DNA of 64,000 nucleotides. It comes from Trichaptum fuscoviolaceum. Taxonomy: Eukaryota > Basidiomycota > Agaricomycetes > Hymenochaetales > Trichaptaceae. The notes beneath the pieces are model-generated. The model searched no databases and was not told the origin of the DNA. It worked only from the letters and a program-made list of their open reading frames with translations. Position 1 is the stretch's first letter. Every line of letters begins with the position of its first letter. Where the stretch lies: contig CAJSYZ010000008.1 in the NCBI GenBank assembly GCA_910574455.1, positions 3,350,707-3,414,706 on the forward strand. Reading direction: 5' to 3'. Position numbers and translations under genes: made by a program. This document shows positions 46,384 to 59,849 of this stretch, piece after piece.

Positions 46384-47125
46384 GGAGGCTGAAGATCATG
46401 ACCACGGTTGGCGGTAAGGGTATGATGGAGCTGAGACTCAACGATGACTTCAACGCTTTCTTATACTAGCCTGGTTTCTCTATCGAAAGCACGCATTTGG
46501 AGGCTGTGCAGAGACTGCCGGTTGAGGGTAGGTACAAGGGCGGTAGCCAGAAGGCGTTGTATTTTTGTCGTAACAAGCAGTTACAGGCAGCAAAAAAGGT
46601 GGGCATGATGTCGGTGTTATGAATGGAAATACTATGTTGTTTGTTGAACATATAATCATGAACAAGAAAAAGTTGGCTTTATACTGTAGCACTTGTAGTA
46701 GACAAATAAAGACAAACAACGTGTCCGTCGTTCGACGCCGGCGCTCAACGAACGGTTGCGGTCATCATCATTCGATCTTCCGTTTACTTACCTTGCTATA
46801 AAGGCTCTGTGTTTTTCGATTTTCTGAAATGGCTTGTCTCCAGATCTCATAGCCGTAATACTGTAACACGCAGCCACAAATTGGGACCGGCCACACGTCG
46901 GCACAAGTAGCCAACAGTTGTAGCGATTTACGATGAGGCGGGCAGGTCAATCTTTACCTTCAGGACTTGCAGTTGACATCCTCAAAATGATACGCAAGGT
47001 TATTGTCATTGGAAATGACTTTTTATGTGCCTGAAGTGGACAACTCTTTTCGTTCAACTCGAAGTTGCACCGGCACTTTGTGCTAGGATCGGCTACTACA
47101 GTCGTGCTTGAAATTAACCAAGGAA
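46384..47125. repeat. Upstream part of the C4/C10 inverted duplication
   Basis: The sequence is near-identical to the reverse complement of 11943-12714, extending the C10/C4 duplication through the promoter region to about 47125, next to CGTGCTTGAAATTAACC. A TATAAG on the minus strand near 46465 matches the C4 box. No other gene is present. Confidence 0.75.
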
Positions 47126-47472
47126 TCCTCCACCGAGAGTTCTGCTTTGGAGCTGCTCGGACGCAGGTTCGGCTCGAGGTCGTCTGATTCGTGAAGGAAG
47201 GGGTCGGTGCCTCTGAAAACCACTATCCCGTAAATCTCCTCTTAATTTTGCGTTGTCGTTATATAATGTTGACATGTTATTTTGTTCAAGTTGTCCATTT
47301 GCTTGAGACTCAGTCAACTTGAAGCTGAGAAGGCTACAGTTTACCCACAGTTTTCACTACCCGAACATGATCACGTTGAGGGCGGAAAATTTGTGCTCAA
47401 GTATTCTGCGAAAAGCCTCGTAATCGTTTCCCCACTTTCTATCTCTTGTCACCTCTGAGCGCACGCCTGGAA

Positions 47473-49084
47473 ATGGTAGTCTTTCGTATCCGTCGTGCTC
47501 GTCGTGCAGGCAGTATATCACCCTTGTATGCGATGGTTAGAAGGTACAAGGAGTCTAGAAAGTCACTGGCAGTGGAAGAACGCCGGGTTCGGGTTACAGC
47601 TTCAAAAGGCGCAGAACGTAAGATTGCTTTCACGTCTGACGTGAATGCCGAGCTAGTACGCCAGTCGGATGCCATACATGAACTGGCCAGGAAACATGAC
47701 GTCCATCCCGACAAGGTTCGCAAGTTTCTCAAACCTTGCAAGATTCAGCACAACAAAGACCGCGTCTTGAACACATGGAACGTACACTTGAATGCCACGG
47801 CCAGGCGCATCAATGACCGTGCGTATCTTACCTCCCCCCCCCCCCCCCCCCCTCTGACATATCAAAAAATACTAATGCATTGTTTTACAGCTCTTCCAAA
47901 AGGCCAGAAAAAGTCGGCCGCAGAGATTCGCAAAATTGCGAAGCAGACGTATCAGGAATGGAAGGACCTACCTGCAGAAGAGCGCTCCAAAACTCTGTCC
48001 GAATTTGAAGACACGCGCACGAAGGCGAGGGCAGTGGTACGTTCGGAACCCAAGATGCGTAATGAGGAGGCGCGGCAGGTTCAGAGTGATGTGAGTTTAG
48101 CTACAAATCCTCTCTTTCTCACAAATGATTTACGCTGGTCTCAACAAGCCTTTAGACACGGGACTACGCTGCAGCACGCCTTCACTACTTGTCACCGTGC
48201 CCTTGGACGCAATGCACCTGAACACTTCCTGCTATTTCGCCGATAACATCTTCGACGGCTTCTCGCAGGACATTTCTAAGTTGACACCCCAGGAGTTCAT
48301 CATGAGGATGGAGGGCTATACGCCGACTGGCATAAAGTCGGTGGATGCAAACGGGAAATCGCGCAAGCTAGAGCTGAAGGCCACAATTCGAGAGTCCCTC
48401 AAAGTCAGCCTTAGTGAGTCTTTATTTCTACCTTTTCTGTGATCCTATCTCAGTCATACTCCTTGAGGGCAAGCAACTGGGGTGAAACATGCAAGAATGG
48501 AATGGGTAAACTACACCTCGAAGATCGTCAAGGGATACGGTGTCAAACTGCAGGGTTGGCCACACGACATTCCTATTGACAATAATATCGACGGTCTTTC
48601 AGTATCAAGCCTTCAGTCGCTTACTTGTAAGCTAAAGTCCGGTGAGATTCATTGGGTTCCGGTGAGCGAGGAGGAGCTTAGGCTCCTTGACGGACTGGCT
48701 ACATCAAAGCGTGCGGTGCGTAGCGACAAGGGCAAAAAGCGAGGACCACAGGGCAAGCGCAACGGGCGGTCGGTAGTGCGTGATGTTGATATCGATAGAA
48801 GCAGGTTTGACGTGGGTGAGGATGCGGAAAAGGATGATGAAGCACCGGCGGATAGCCACCTTCGTAGTTATTCGAAATATCCTCGCAGGTGTGACGACAA
48901 GGAGTTTTCTGCTTTCATTGGATTGGACAACAGCGAGCAACGTCACGAACTCCCGGATGGTGATACAGCTTCCACCACGACTGTGCGTTCGTTTAGCCAG
49001 CCGAACGGTAGTCGAGGTCTTCTGACTTCCGTTTCGATTGCTCTGACGGACAGTGGTCCTCGGGTTGACGATTCGCTTTTGTGA
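47473..49084 (+). CDS. Uncharacterised four-exon basidiomycete-type protein, 475 aa
   Basis: Exons 47473-47818, 47891-48090, 48149-48413 and 48468-49084 join in frame. The ATG at 47473 begins MVVFRIRRARRAGSIS, a strongly basic N-terminus. The second exon (KSAAEIRKIAKQTYQEWKD, then LPAEERSKTLSEFED) is charged and helical and faintly recalls an HMG box. The third has DAMHLNTSCYFADNIFDGF, and the fourth MEWVNYTSKIVKGYGVKLQ with GWPHDIPID, followed by a basic patch (KGKKRGPQGKRNGR) and a Ser/Thr-rich end. Basic patches suggest a nuclear protein. I do not recognise the family by name. The exon 3 start is the least certain join. Intron 1 contains a run of 19 C. Confidence 0.6.
47834..47852 (+). repeat. 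Homopolymer run of 19 C in an intron
   Basis: It is an uninterrupted C run between the donor and branch region of the first intron (47819-47890) of the 475-aa gene. Its length probably varies between strains, and it is a likely sequencing-error site, but it does not touch coding sequence. Confidence 0.9.
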
Positions 49085-51750
49085 CTTTTTCCTCCAAGAG
49101 GAACTTCGTCTTGCGTCCCGGCTATTGCTGCTTCGTTGCCAAATACACCTTACGTTAGGGTTCGACGCATCCGCTGCATCTACCAACATCGCTCTTACAA
49201 GACCTTTTCTTGTTTCGCTCCTTTTCTTCACAACACCTTCCGGCCTTAATCTGTCGTTTATCTTCATTCGTTAGGAATCTGTTCAGTTAAATCTTCACTT
49301 AATTCAATTTTCTTGATGCTCCGACTTGCCGCAGAGACACACGGGCAGAAGAGCCTTTCCTCTTGACGCGCTATGGGCCTAAGACCTCGGAAGGACTAAA
49401 CACTATCACCCATGCGAAAGTCCTCGGGTACTTTAACAAGTGTATCGAACGATTCTGGCATTCAAAGCTATGCCTGTGGTGCGTACGAAAACTCAGATGG
49501 AACAGGTGAGTCCTCAATCTACTTGACTGGCTCCGTAGCTTATTTTCGACTTCATAGGTTTCCTAACATTCCGACGCTCATGGATTCCTTTGGTTCTTTT
49601 CTTTCATCGCGCACTAGGTGGGCATGGACGTCCGCTCTAGCGCAAAGCTTTTTTCCGGCTTGCTTTACAAAGATTGTGGCCTTCCTGCCCCCTCTACGTG
49701 AGGAACGAGGTCTTACACTCTCCGTCTGCCGTCGATCCTATCTTCACTACAGCATCGATGCGACGGAAACCCTTTGTTCAAAGATTATTACCATCCGATC
49801 TGCTAAGGGTCGGGTCGGTTTTGCGCTTTGCTCCCTCGGCACGTCTCATCGGTTCAGACCCCAACGGACTGCAACACAATCTGGTTCCATTCCACCTTTC
49901 TCTACTTCTGAATATGCATATCCAGTTCTGGCTCAAGGCCTGAATCCTCAAACCCGAAAGTATTAGAATATCGCAGAAAGCTCAGCACATGTCCTGCGTC
50001 CTCGCTGGGCGGCTCAAAAACGGAAGTTTGGCGAGTACTGCCTTGATAGGGCATGTTGGGCTCCTCCCAAGTAGCTCTCGTTCTCCTATCTACTCTATCA
50101 CCGTCAGGCGGCGATGAGCGTGACATCTTCCTCTCGCTAGTGCAGTGTTCAAGGGTAATCATGGGCACTTAGGATCAGGGACTGGGCGCGATGCGAGTGA
50201 GCTAGACCAGCGTGTTCGGCGGAGCAGGTGGCTTCTGGCCCAGAGCACGAAATACGGTTCTTCTGGCACGAACGCGGGCGATAAAACATGGAACTCGAGC
50301 ATTAGCGCGCAGAAGGGACGATGACAGTCTGAAGCGTCCCTATGAGTCGAGCTTCGCTGGCAAGCTCGGACAGCACCCGCCCCCTGAGCTCATCGTTACA
50401 CACTTGTCTATCAACTTCCAGTACACTCAGCTATGGGGCTTTTGTGGCGCAAAGCGCCAATCTGTGCATTCCTTAAGTATACGGTGAGTGGTGCATGAGT
50501 TTATCGAGGTGATACCGTTACGATGCCTTTGTTCACAACCCGCGGCGACGTCGGCCAACGCAAATGCTACGGTGATCGACTTCGACTCGGAGCTCACCAG
50601 TAACCTGGGTCCAGGTGACGGATCACATTGTTTGATGTCCCTCTGACGCGCCCGTCAACTCTGCGATGACCGTGACTTCAATATTTTGGATGTCGACACT
50701 GACAGGAGTTTCAGACAGTTTCATTGACGTCATATTGACCATCTCGGCCATGTAAGACACTACGGTGTTAATGAACATACAAGACCATCTACTGCCAGAA
50801 ATCCGTCGTCTTCGCCTCTTCCAGATACGACAACGACATATATGGGTTCGACAAGAATTGAGCAGTACACGTTACTGTTCCGGGGGTTGGGTACGGAAAT
50901 TTTTAGGTATGGGCCTATGGACATTGGGCGACAATGCTGCGTGAGTATGGTGCAGTGCACGTTTCTTTCCTCTAACATTCTTATCCCCACTGAATAGTTC
51001 CGTCGACTGAACTGCGGTAGATACGAACGTGAAAAGGACCTTGCCCATTCGCATGCTTCAATTATTGGGGCCAACAACTAACAGCTGTGTTCTTACGACC
51101 GGAAATCGATGGTGAAACCTTTGTTCTTGGCCAGGTGATTCTGGGCGTCTATGTGGTAGATCTGTAACCAGAACGACACTCTAGATGCTGCGCTATTGGT
51201 AACCTCATATAGCATTCGCCTGACGATAGGAAGTTCGGATTGACGAACTTAGTTATTTACGCTCCTCAACAAGGCAACTGCTCTGCGCAAAACCGCTACT
51301 CTACTTTCATTCTTATGAAAATATTTTTGATGATATCTGTGCTTTGACGATTTACGCACTTTTGCACACGGCCTTTGCCATCAGATGGGACTTTGTAAAC
51401 TCCGCCGGTCTTGATACTCGGCATCGTCACAGATGAAGGTCCTTGCTCCTCGACGTAATGTTTGTTTGTGCATTCTGTGACAACTAGCCAAATATCATGA
51501 TCTTCTTCATCTCGTTTTCCCTGTGATTAGCGCACTCCTACTTCTGATAGGCGATAGTCTCTATAACCTGCACTCGAGGTTGTATCCACTGTTACCGACA
51601 CATCACTTACAGGTGTCTACTCACAAATCAAGTTGCTGCTGGTGCGCAGGACCACGGAGTAAGCACTTTCTAACAGTCTATCGATTAGTGCACTCATCAC
51701 GTTTTGTCCCTCTTGTGAAGCAGCTTTCTTTCGTCATTGGATTGAGTAGG
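49085..51750. other. Long gap; one doubtful 184-codon frame
   Basis: A frame at 49412-49966 (starting MRKSSGTLTSVSN) has no recognised motif, no paralogue in the window and low-complexity Ser/Arg composition, so it may be chance. Nothing else in 2.7 kb supports a gene. Confidence 0.4.
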
Positions 51751-52979
51751 ATGATGCGCAGGATTCGATTGACGAGGAGCTCGCGTGCCTCTTTGTCAGT
51801 CTTGTTGAACATTTTACTTCACCTCCACAGCGCGCGGAGCTCGATAAACATCACGAGAGTGCAGTCAACCAATCTCACAGTCATTCAGTATATCCCTGGG
51901 CTCGTCGACGATTTGAATGAGTGGGTGGTGACTCCTTTCGGACAATCCGATCAGGAGGCATCTACGATGTGGCATGATCCTCGGCTTTCCTTCAGATTTC
52001 ATGGTGAGTAGCGTTCCATCTACTCCTATACTTTAAAATGAAGATTTCATACGGGAAGGAAATTCATTTGGCTCACAGGCTCTACTTCTGTCTCATGTTT
52101 GGCGAACTTGAGCAACTTCAATGCCAATATGAGCGTCACCGTGGATAACACTAATACAGCAGTTATGTTCGATGATATGGATAAATCGATGAATGAGGAA
52201 GGGCTGTTCACGTTTTTTAGAACGAACATCACGAACCCCGATGATCCTCATAGTATCATGCTCCAGAGATCTCATGATCCCACAACCGTGACACAGACGT
52301 GGAACTTAGTTGTCGTGGAGTGAGTATCAAAGTATGTATGCATATTCTCTTTTACTGACCTCCTGTGCTGTATAGGTTCACATCAACTCCGGCAATTACG
52401 TCCACGGCGCTGACTTCCTTACTGCCTTCCATGGTGCTGACTACGACATTCGCAACATCGACCATCACAGAGATCCCAAATCCGACCGGATTCAGCTCCC
52501 GATCAGACAGAACTATGACTATTGTGGAAGTCACAGTAGGGACTGTGATTGGTCTTTTCGTTAGTCTCTTGCTCCTCGTGTTCATCTATCGACGATTTTG
52601 GACTTCAAGGAGCTTAAGCAGCCACCGCATCCATTCACTGGCTCCTCCTTCAAGGTTCTATGCGAACGCCAGAAGTCAAGAGATCATTGTTCCTTATCCC
52701 CTATCGAAGAACGAAGATAAGCTACTCCAGGAGCCCAGCAACTGACGCTGTATCGTAAGTGTCTCCTTCGGAGGACTACATTAGAACTCCTCAAAAGGTA
52801 AAACTGACGTCAACGATAATAGACAAAAACTCGAGGATTTGAACAATCACGTGAAAGATCTAAAGAGAGCGGTGCTTCGTATAAGTGGGGGGAGAACACA
52901 TCAGGATATCGAAACGCAGGGAGCAGATTCAGCGACCCAGCCACCTAGCTACGATGAGGAAGATACGATTATTGGGTAG
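51751..52979 (+). CDS. Signal-peptide, single-TM surface protein (tail frame uncertain)
   Basis: The start MMRRIRLTRSSRASLSVLLN has a basic then hydrophobic N-terminus, typical of a signal peptide. Exons 51751-52003, 52079-52319 and 52376 onward join in frame. The ectodomain carries several Asn-glycosylation sequons and is followed by a Thr/Ser-rich stalk and a TM helix (VGTVIGLFVSLLLLVFIYRR). After the TM the frame ends at TGA 52743-52745. A last exon 52823-52979, using a GTAAGT donor at 52755, reads SQKLEDLNNHVKDLKRAV and then PPSYDEEDTIIG, a typical end for this fungal protein type. It would need a one-base frame change in the cytoplasmic tail. Either an extra intron is missed or the tail is frameshifted. 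Ligand and role are unknown. Confidence 0.6.
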
Positions 52980-53949
52980 ACAATCACTCAAACAGCTTAT
53001 GAATCGCTAGGCTCGATATTCTGGGCCCGAGGAAAGCTTGTAGTATACTGAGCTAAGGCCATCGAAAGTAAACTGAACTAATGTGACAAGTAGTGTCGCG
53101 GTGGGTGCATGCCAGCCAACCGTATCGCCACACCTTTTAAAACGTCGTCGAGTAAATCATTTATTTATGTACGATAGAGCTTTGTAACATTATCAAGATT
53201 TCGTACGTATTCGATCTGCTTCACCGTCTATTTGAGTTTGAAAATATAGCTCCGGACCAGAATGCCACACTCCATTCAAACGTTCGGACCGAGCGACTTT
53301 GACAAACCGGACGACTGCGACTGTAACGAAGGCGCCAAGTTCCTTCTCATTTTCGATTCGACGAAGACGACATACACCTGCTTACCGATTAGCACGCACA
53401 TACTGTACATGTGTACACCGAAAGTGTGATCGGGAACAAGCTCCATAGGCCGCGAGCAAGTTTGACCACTCCCCAGCCGTTTTCTGTAAATCATACGAAC
53501 AGAATAAGGTGCACTACCGTTGTTTGCGTTGACGCTACGACAGCACGGTGCGATATATTGCAGATCCCGATACCGAGCCTCCCCGCCTTTTCTACAACGA
53601 TCTTGTAGATTGTCTGTTCGAGAGTCTATCTTAATGCAAATAAGTCTTGAGCGTATAAGCTTTGGTACTTACAAGAAAATTTTAACAAGCGATAATCAGC
53701 GCTAGAGAAATCATACAAACGAGAATCTTCAGATGGATTTGAGGTGTATTTCTGGAAGACATTATTGTGATACATTCAAATCGTCTGAATTTACCATTCC
53801 GCCCACACATCGGGCACTCCTTGAATTGTGACCAGCGCACTCACGAATCCAATGAATATATATAATATTTAACTGTTAGTACGGTAGTGCGTTTCGAAGT
53901 CAGTGAGGATAGTGGTAAGGACGTTCAAGATTTGTCGGACAGACCAAGA
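52980..53949. other. Gap with no gene recognised
   Basis: It lies between the 3' ends of the TM protein gene and the minus-strand F-box gene. Only short, unsupported frames are present. Confidence 0.4.
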
Positions 53950-55779
53950 TTACGCAGGATAAGCAATTTTGATTCCTCGCTTATCCTCAGAAGTATAGAT
54001 AACTGCACCGCTCAGGTAGTCAATTTTGTACCTCCAAGTTTCAGGCAGCCACTTCGGTGACCGTGCAACTCGGAACGACAACGATGGTTGACCCTGTGAG
54101 TAATCGGCATCTGTGCTACTTTCATCTATCATCGTCGTAAGAACAAGTTCTCTGGGTCCTTCTACCAGGTCCCTCAGGGTGCTATTCTCACACGCCGAGT
54201 AAAGGATAATAGAGCGCCCTGATAAAGAGTTTGGAAAGAACGGTGCCGACCTAAGCCAGTAGGAAGGGGAAGGAGAAGGAAAGACTTTGGGAAAGACTTT
54301 GGTGCTCGAAATGAGATTTAGCATTGGTGGTTCATTATATGATTTCCGAGGTATAAAAGTATAGCGGTTGACGAAGTACCCATGGCACGCGGATTGCTGC
54401 TCCGTAGCAGGGATTTCCACGGTGAGCTGGTCATACCTCTCCCGCTCCTCCTTCCAATGGAAAGAGCACAGGGAAGGAAGTGCAACCTCTTCGATTATGC
54501 CTTTTTTGAATCCATTCGGCAACTCAAAGTATAAATCGGTGAGCTCTCGTTCTTCAACATTAATTGTTGCCGATGCTGTAGGAGATATCCGTGGACCCGT
54601 TCTCACAACAGTAAGAAGATGGCGAATGTCTAAGACTTTCAGTATCGCTCCCACGCCCGGATTTATAGTGTTGTAAAGGCCTAAACATAAGAGGAAAAGA
54701 TGTCCCTGAACGATCTTTATCCTTTGACTACTCTTGAATCACGAGAGATTAGGTGGCAAGGCAAGAAATGTATTAATTATTTACTCACAGGGGATATCAT
54801 GTCGTCTATCTCAACAGGTATCTTGGCGAACACTACTTGATCTCTCACGAAGTCGATGATGACGAGTAGTGGGGAATCCTCGAAATAATATTTGCCTTTG
54901 TTACCATGAAGTGATAACAGATCTCCTTCTATCGTTATAGATAGGCTCTCCGGATAATAAGTCCTTTCGGTTCTTGAATACAGCTTGTTTACTTCTTGAT
55001 TCTTCAAGTTGAAGCGAAACACCTCAATTATTCTTGGGACGGTGCGTAAGAATGATATTTTTAGCGTTATTGCAAACTCACAATTCCTTTGGACCTAAGT
55101 ACCCATCGTTTACCATCCAGTAAGATACAGCAATGTTCGCGTAGCCATCACCTTGGAAGGCAACATCATAGCACAAACGGTTGTGTGACCAGAGTCTCAA
55201 ATTTGTCTGGGCCGACGGAAGGTTTGGATACGTCCAGATGGCCTGTTGCGCTTCAATATCAACAAGCTGAACGAAGCCATGGGACCACTGGACTAAAAGA
55301 CAATCTCCTCCGGGAAATAATGTAATTAGGGGGGCACTTAAGGAGTAGAAGGGGCGAGATCCAGCGATATAGGCTTCTCTTCTTTGCAGTAGTAACATCT
55401 CAGCGGCAGGTGGCTCGATGTATATATCTCGGTTTTGCGCACTTTGTCCGAAAGTTCCGTTTCGCCAATTATCATGTGCTTGAACAGCCCTGATGACCAT
55501 TGTTCGAAGCTCATCGTTATCGAGGCTATAGACATCGACGTGGTAAGGTAAGTTGGGCGCATGAGCTTGGTCAAGTCGGCGAAGGTAGATCAGCCATATC
55601 TGCTTGGTCGATGCAAGATCTCGAAACCTGCGGCATGTCTACATGGAAGTCAGATTTCGACATCTCGATGATCTCAATGATAGAGGTTAACCAACCTGTT
55701 CGATCCTGAGGAGATCCTTCAGATCGCAAATACAGAACAGATGAATAAGTATGTCTCCCGATAGATCAGAAAGCAGCAT
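53950..55779 (-). CDS. F-box protein with beta-rich C-terminal region, 539 aa
   Basis: Exons 55779-55696, 55638-55082, 55032-54785 and 54680-53950 join in frame. The ATG at 55779 opens directly into the F-box: MLLSDLSGDILIHLFCICDL, then KDLLRIEQ across intron 1 to TCRRFRDLASTKQIWLIYL. The remaining 450 residues are rich in short hydrophobic strands (LITLFPGGDCLLVQWSHGFV; SLSITIEGDLLSLHG), suggesting a propeller-like substrate-binding region. Such proteins act as SCF E3 ligase receptors via Skp1 binding of the F-box. The intron 2 acceptor (after CCCAAG) and intron 3 donor (GTAAAT) were chosen because they alone keep frame. The substrate is unknown. Confidence 0.75.
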
Positions 55780-57939
55780 GGTGATGGAATTGAAGTGTAA
55801 TGAAAACGGAGGACAAACTCCAGGGCAGAAACTTGAATCACCTGACTCTCACCATTTCCCCACTGGCAGCTTGAATAACCGCGACTCCCGGCGTTATCTC
55901 AAGTTACCGAGACTCAAACTCCTTGCCCCGGAACGAGCTCTCTCTGTCCCTCCGCGTTGATTTCTTCCTAAAAACCTGCTTAATACGGTATAGACGTTGA
56001 ACGACTCGATAGGCAACACAAAATGTTGGCTAATATCAATGGGTATAGTAGTGACCGACAACGAGCGCAAAACTATCACAATGTCGTCTGAAATCGCGAC
56101 AACAACTCAGTTTGTCTCCATCTCGAGTGCCAGTGGATGAGCCGTTCATAGTAACCTTGATTGCGGCAGAGTGGAATACGGCAAGCTCCTAGTGGCTGGA
56201 CTTTTGGCTGGTGCGGTATGCAAGAGCGTCAATTCGTGACCGGGAATCTTGGGTTGAAGAGCCTGAAGTGGAGAAGTGAAGGCATGGCGATGGATAATCT
56301 GAGTTGACTGTGTTTCGACAGGTGACAACATTGTGTGCTAAAGTGAGTAAATTCACTATGTTTATCTCAGATACGACTTTGCTGAGATCAGAATCTAAAC
56401 CAAGGACCACGGGCAACTCGGGCTGATGTTGGGCCTATACAACGCAAACCTATGTGCGTTGCCCTTACCGAGGCCATAGCTACGAATAGACAGACCGCAA
56501 AGCTGCGCTCCATACAGCACGTATCGATTACAACGGCGTGCAAGAGATATCATAAATTGTCAAACGAATGCTGGCCTGCTTTCTTGCCAACAGACAGTAT
56601 GTGCGCTCAAGGTTTGCCCTCAACGTCGGCGTTCCTTAGCTCTTCCTTGGCAACGAACGACCTTCATTCGTCGCGTTTCACCTGGCCGAATCAAAGACTC
56701 GGATGGATGGTACTGCCGCCGACGCCCTAGTAAGTTTCATGCACTACATACTATCCGTAATGTATTGACAGTATCTTGAATGTCAGATACTGGTAGTAGA
56801 CGGAGCTGATAGCTGTACTACCTTGATATCCTTGCTGCAGCTGTTGCTGGTACCGTTGTAAGATCACAATGCTTGGCTTTATCTTTTGTCGTCGACAGAT
56901 CCACCGTCAATTGACGTTTTCTGCCACATCGAACAACTGTACTATGGGGACAGTCGAAGTTCTTGGAGCTGTTTGGTCCAACAATTTGCTGTGCAGAACT
57001 ACGAGGGACACTAGACACGATTACTCAAAGCACAAAACATCCCCGTGAGTGACTTCTCTAGAAGTAATGCGGTCATTCAATTTGATTGCGGTGGGAAGGA
57101 CGGAAAGGCCAGCTCAGACCGCCCAATCGTCCCTGCAAGAGAGAACAAAGCGTATTGACAAGCAGATCTTAGAGGTTCAGAGTTCTGTAGCAACACTCCG
57201 GGCGCAGTCGACAACAACCCACGACATAGCACTAGTCACCACCGAAGCCTCGCTCATCGAAGACCTACGTAGCCCAGCGTTCTGGAGGCTGAGCTCGAAC
57301 CGCCTCGGACAGAAAGAATTCAACTGCAACGATTAGTGGACTCTATGGAGAATGAAACTCTGACGATATACGAAGAACGTTTTTCGTCTCCGAGTCTGAC
57401 GGATGCGCATCATGACACTGCACCCTAGTCTTCTTCCGTTGTTTATGTTAGATGTGTTACAACTTGCATTCATATCAAGGATCGTCAGCATTGAATATGT
57501 AGTATTCGCTACTAGAGCTTTGATTCTCACTCGCCTTTTGGGGTTTAACAAATTTATTTTGATACCTGCAGTGCGTTACCACATTCATCTCCTTTGTCTT
57601 TTTCGTACGTTAACCACCACCTTCCCTTAGATCTAAACTGCAGAATCGAATCTGGTTTCGTATAGACAATGGCATGATTCCGGTGTGGTTGTCGCTTTGG
57701 TTAAATAAGTGCGGCTTTAACCATGATGTGGTTGAGCGAGCCACATAGTCCACAAGTACAATCTATGTATGTGGTCAGTACAGTCATCATAAAAAGCCCG
57801 TTCCAGGATGCTTCTCGTGCAATTTTGCCCACCAACGTCTTGTACTGCTGTGCAGTTAAGCAAAACTTTCCTTGTTCTCAGTTCTTTCCGACTTCTATCG
57901 CTTTTCAATATCTCGATCCTTCCTTCATTAATTGTTACG
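55780..57939. other. Gap with no gene recognised
   Basis: Frames here are short. One at 57049-57336 (95 codons, Gln/Arg-rich with heptad-like spacing) could be a helical fragment of a lost gene, but nothing joins to it. There is no repeat match to the rest of the window. Confidence 0.4.
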
Positions 57940-59391
57940 ATGTCCAAGACATATGATTCTCTTTCTGTCCCTAATCTATCCCAAATCGACCCACTCTATT
58001 TAGAGAGCTCCCTTGTCCAAGAGAAGGGGGACTTTAATGACCTTCAGCTCGTAAGCAACTGTATTTGTTTCGAGTGATCTTTAGCTTCTAATATGAATGA
58101 AACAGGAAACAGTGACTGTGGGCGAACTAGACTCTCTCCTGGAGAGAGTCCATACGCAGTGTCTGCTCGACCTAGATGCAGCTATGATCACATACTGCAC
58201 TACCTGTATTCATCCAGAAGGCTTGAAAGAGCTACCGAAACTTGTACCACTCCGTGGTCTTCATCACGAAAACGAACCCGGTCTCTATGTCCCGGACGTG
58301 CCGTTACAGACGGTGTCTCCTCATGTTATTATGCTAAGGGCCACATCTACCCCCACACCCGACACACCTAATACTCAACATCCGTCGTCGTCCTCAGGAG
58401 AACTGGCTACCTCTCTTGGAGCACGCAAGGCTGAACCGAAGAAGAAACTAGCTTCGACGCGCAAGGTGACCAGTGTCTCGCGTCCGCGCAAGACTTCGAG
58501 CTTGAAAGATAAGTCAAAGCCGAAGCGTCCGCCAGTGCCCTCTCCGAGGTCTAAGCTTAGCAAAGTGATGTTCAAGGCTGATACGAAGAATTCTATCAAA
58601 CCTCGCCCAATGGATCCAGCGTACTCGTCTCTGCTAAATGCACAGTCCTCGAAGAAGGCCCAGCATGAAGACGTCGAGATGGAGGACGAGGACGAGGAGT
58701 ATGTCCCAACTCCGAAGGCATCGCCCCGCAAGAACGGTTGTCACACTAGGATTGTCACCTCGACAAAGAAGGTGCAGACAATGATTCTGGAAACCTCCGC
58801 CGCAGCTTCGACGGAGGATGTAGAAAATGGTGTTGCAGTTGGACCTGGTGAGATCTCCCATGATGTCTCCGATATCGCGCCCTGGGGCAAGCCGAAGTCC
58901 GACAATGACCGTATCATCGAGAAGATACTGGCCATCGCTAAGAAGAACTGGTACTTGATCAAACGACAGGATGGCAAAACCAGGGCAAAACAGAAGGTAT
59001 GTAATGTCTTTTGTTGTACTGCCATCCTCGGCCTAACTAAGTCGGACAGGTGAATTTGACTGGCAAGGTGCCTTGCGTAATTCCCGGCTGTCAACATAGG
59101 TCGTTGAACAACGCGTGCATGAGAAAGCATCTGTGCGCCCACTTTCCGAACTCCGCGTTCTGCCCGGTCTGTCTTCGTGCATTTTCTCGCGAATGCTCTT
59201 TCGCGAGACATGCGTCTGGACCATGCAGGGCGAGGCTCGTAGAAGAATTCGCGCTGGATGGACCGGGATCTGCGAACAACCATCGATGGTTCAATTTGTA
59301 TTTCCTAGGGCTTAGAGATGACGTTGAAATGCCAGACCAGGCTTTCCATCTCCTCGCTGGACGATTCAAGCATGACCCTTTGTACGTATAG
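57940..59391 (+). CDS. C2H2-type zinc-finger protein, 447 aa
   Basis: Exons 57940-58050, 58106-58996 and 59050-59391 join in frame (introns of 55 and 53 nt; donors GTAAGC and GTATGT). The N-terminal third (MSKTYDSLSVPNLSQIDPLY; VGELDSLLERVHTQC) is followed by a long basic, Ser/Pro/Lys-rich linker with an acidic stretch (DVEMEDEDEEYVP), likely disordered. Exon 3 holds a classical finger C-x4-C-x12-H-x3-H (CVIPGCQH through MRKHLCAH) and a second C-x2-C-x12-H-x4-C (CPVCLRAF through FARHASGPC). A nuclear DNA-binding role is likely. The target is unknown. All codons and splice sites look sound. Confidence 0.75.
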
Positions 59392-59849
59392 ATATTGTAC
59401 ATGCAAGGGACTTTGTTTTGCGCCCTTTGCTGAAGGAAGTTGTCTTCTCTGGAGAAATTATTAGGTATTCTATGTAATCTCAAATAAATAACCGTATGTA
59501 CGTACCGTCAAGCTACAACGGGGCATGAAAGTTGTTTTTGAGCAAAATCTCTCCTGTAAACCGCCGGGTAATAGAGATGTTCGAGCGTTCGAGTCTTCGA
59601 GAGGTAGTGTGAGCAATCTTGAGGATAAACAAAGACAAACAACGGTAATCCTGGCAGGTCAGTCGAACATCTTTAACATTTTACAACGTCGCTCGCCATG
59701 GTGGCAGACTCGTTAAAGCTAGCGCCTCGACGTCCTTGGATTTAGGTTCGTCCACATAAAGATTGAATTTATGAATGTATATATCACTTGCTACAGGTAA
59801 TCCATTGTGCTCCGATCACCAACTGTACTAGCCCGTACTACCAAAGAGG
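59392..59849. other. Upstream region of C11
   Basis: It has no match to the spacers of the other family C copies, so C11 has an independent promoter. No gene is seen. Confidence 0.4.

Noticed and set aside
49412..49966. 184-codon + frame as a gene
   Set aside because: It has an ATG but no motif, no paralogue, no supporting splice structure, and biased Ser/Arg composition.
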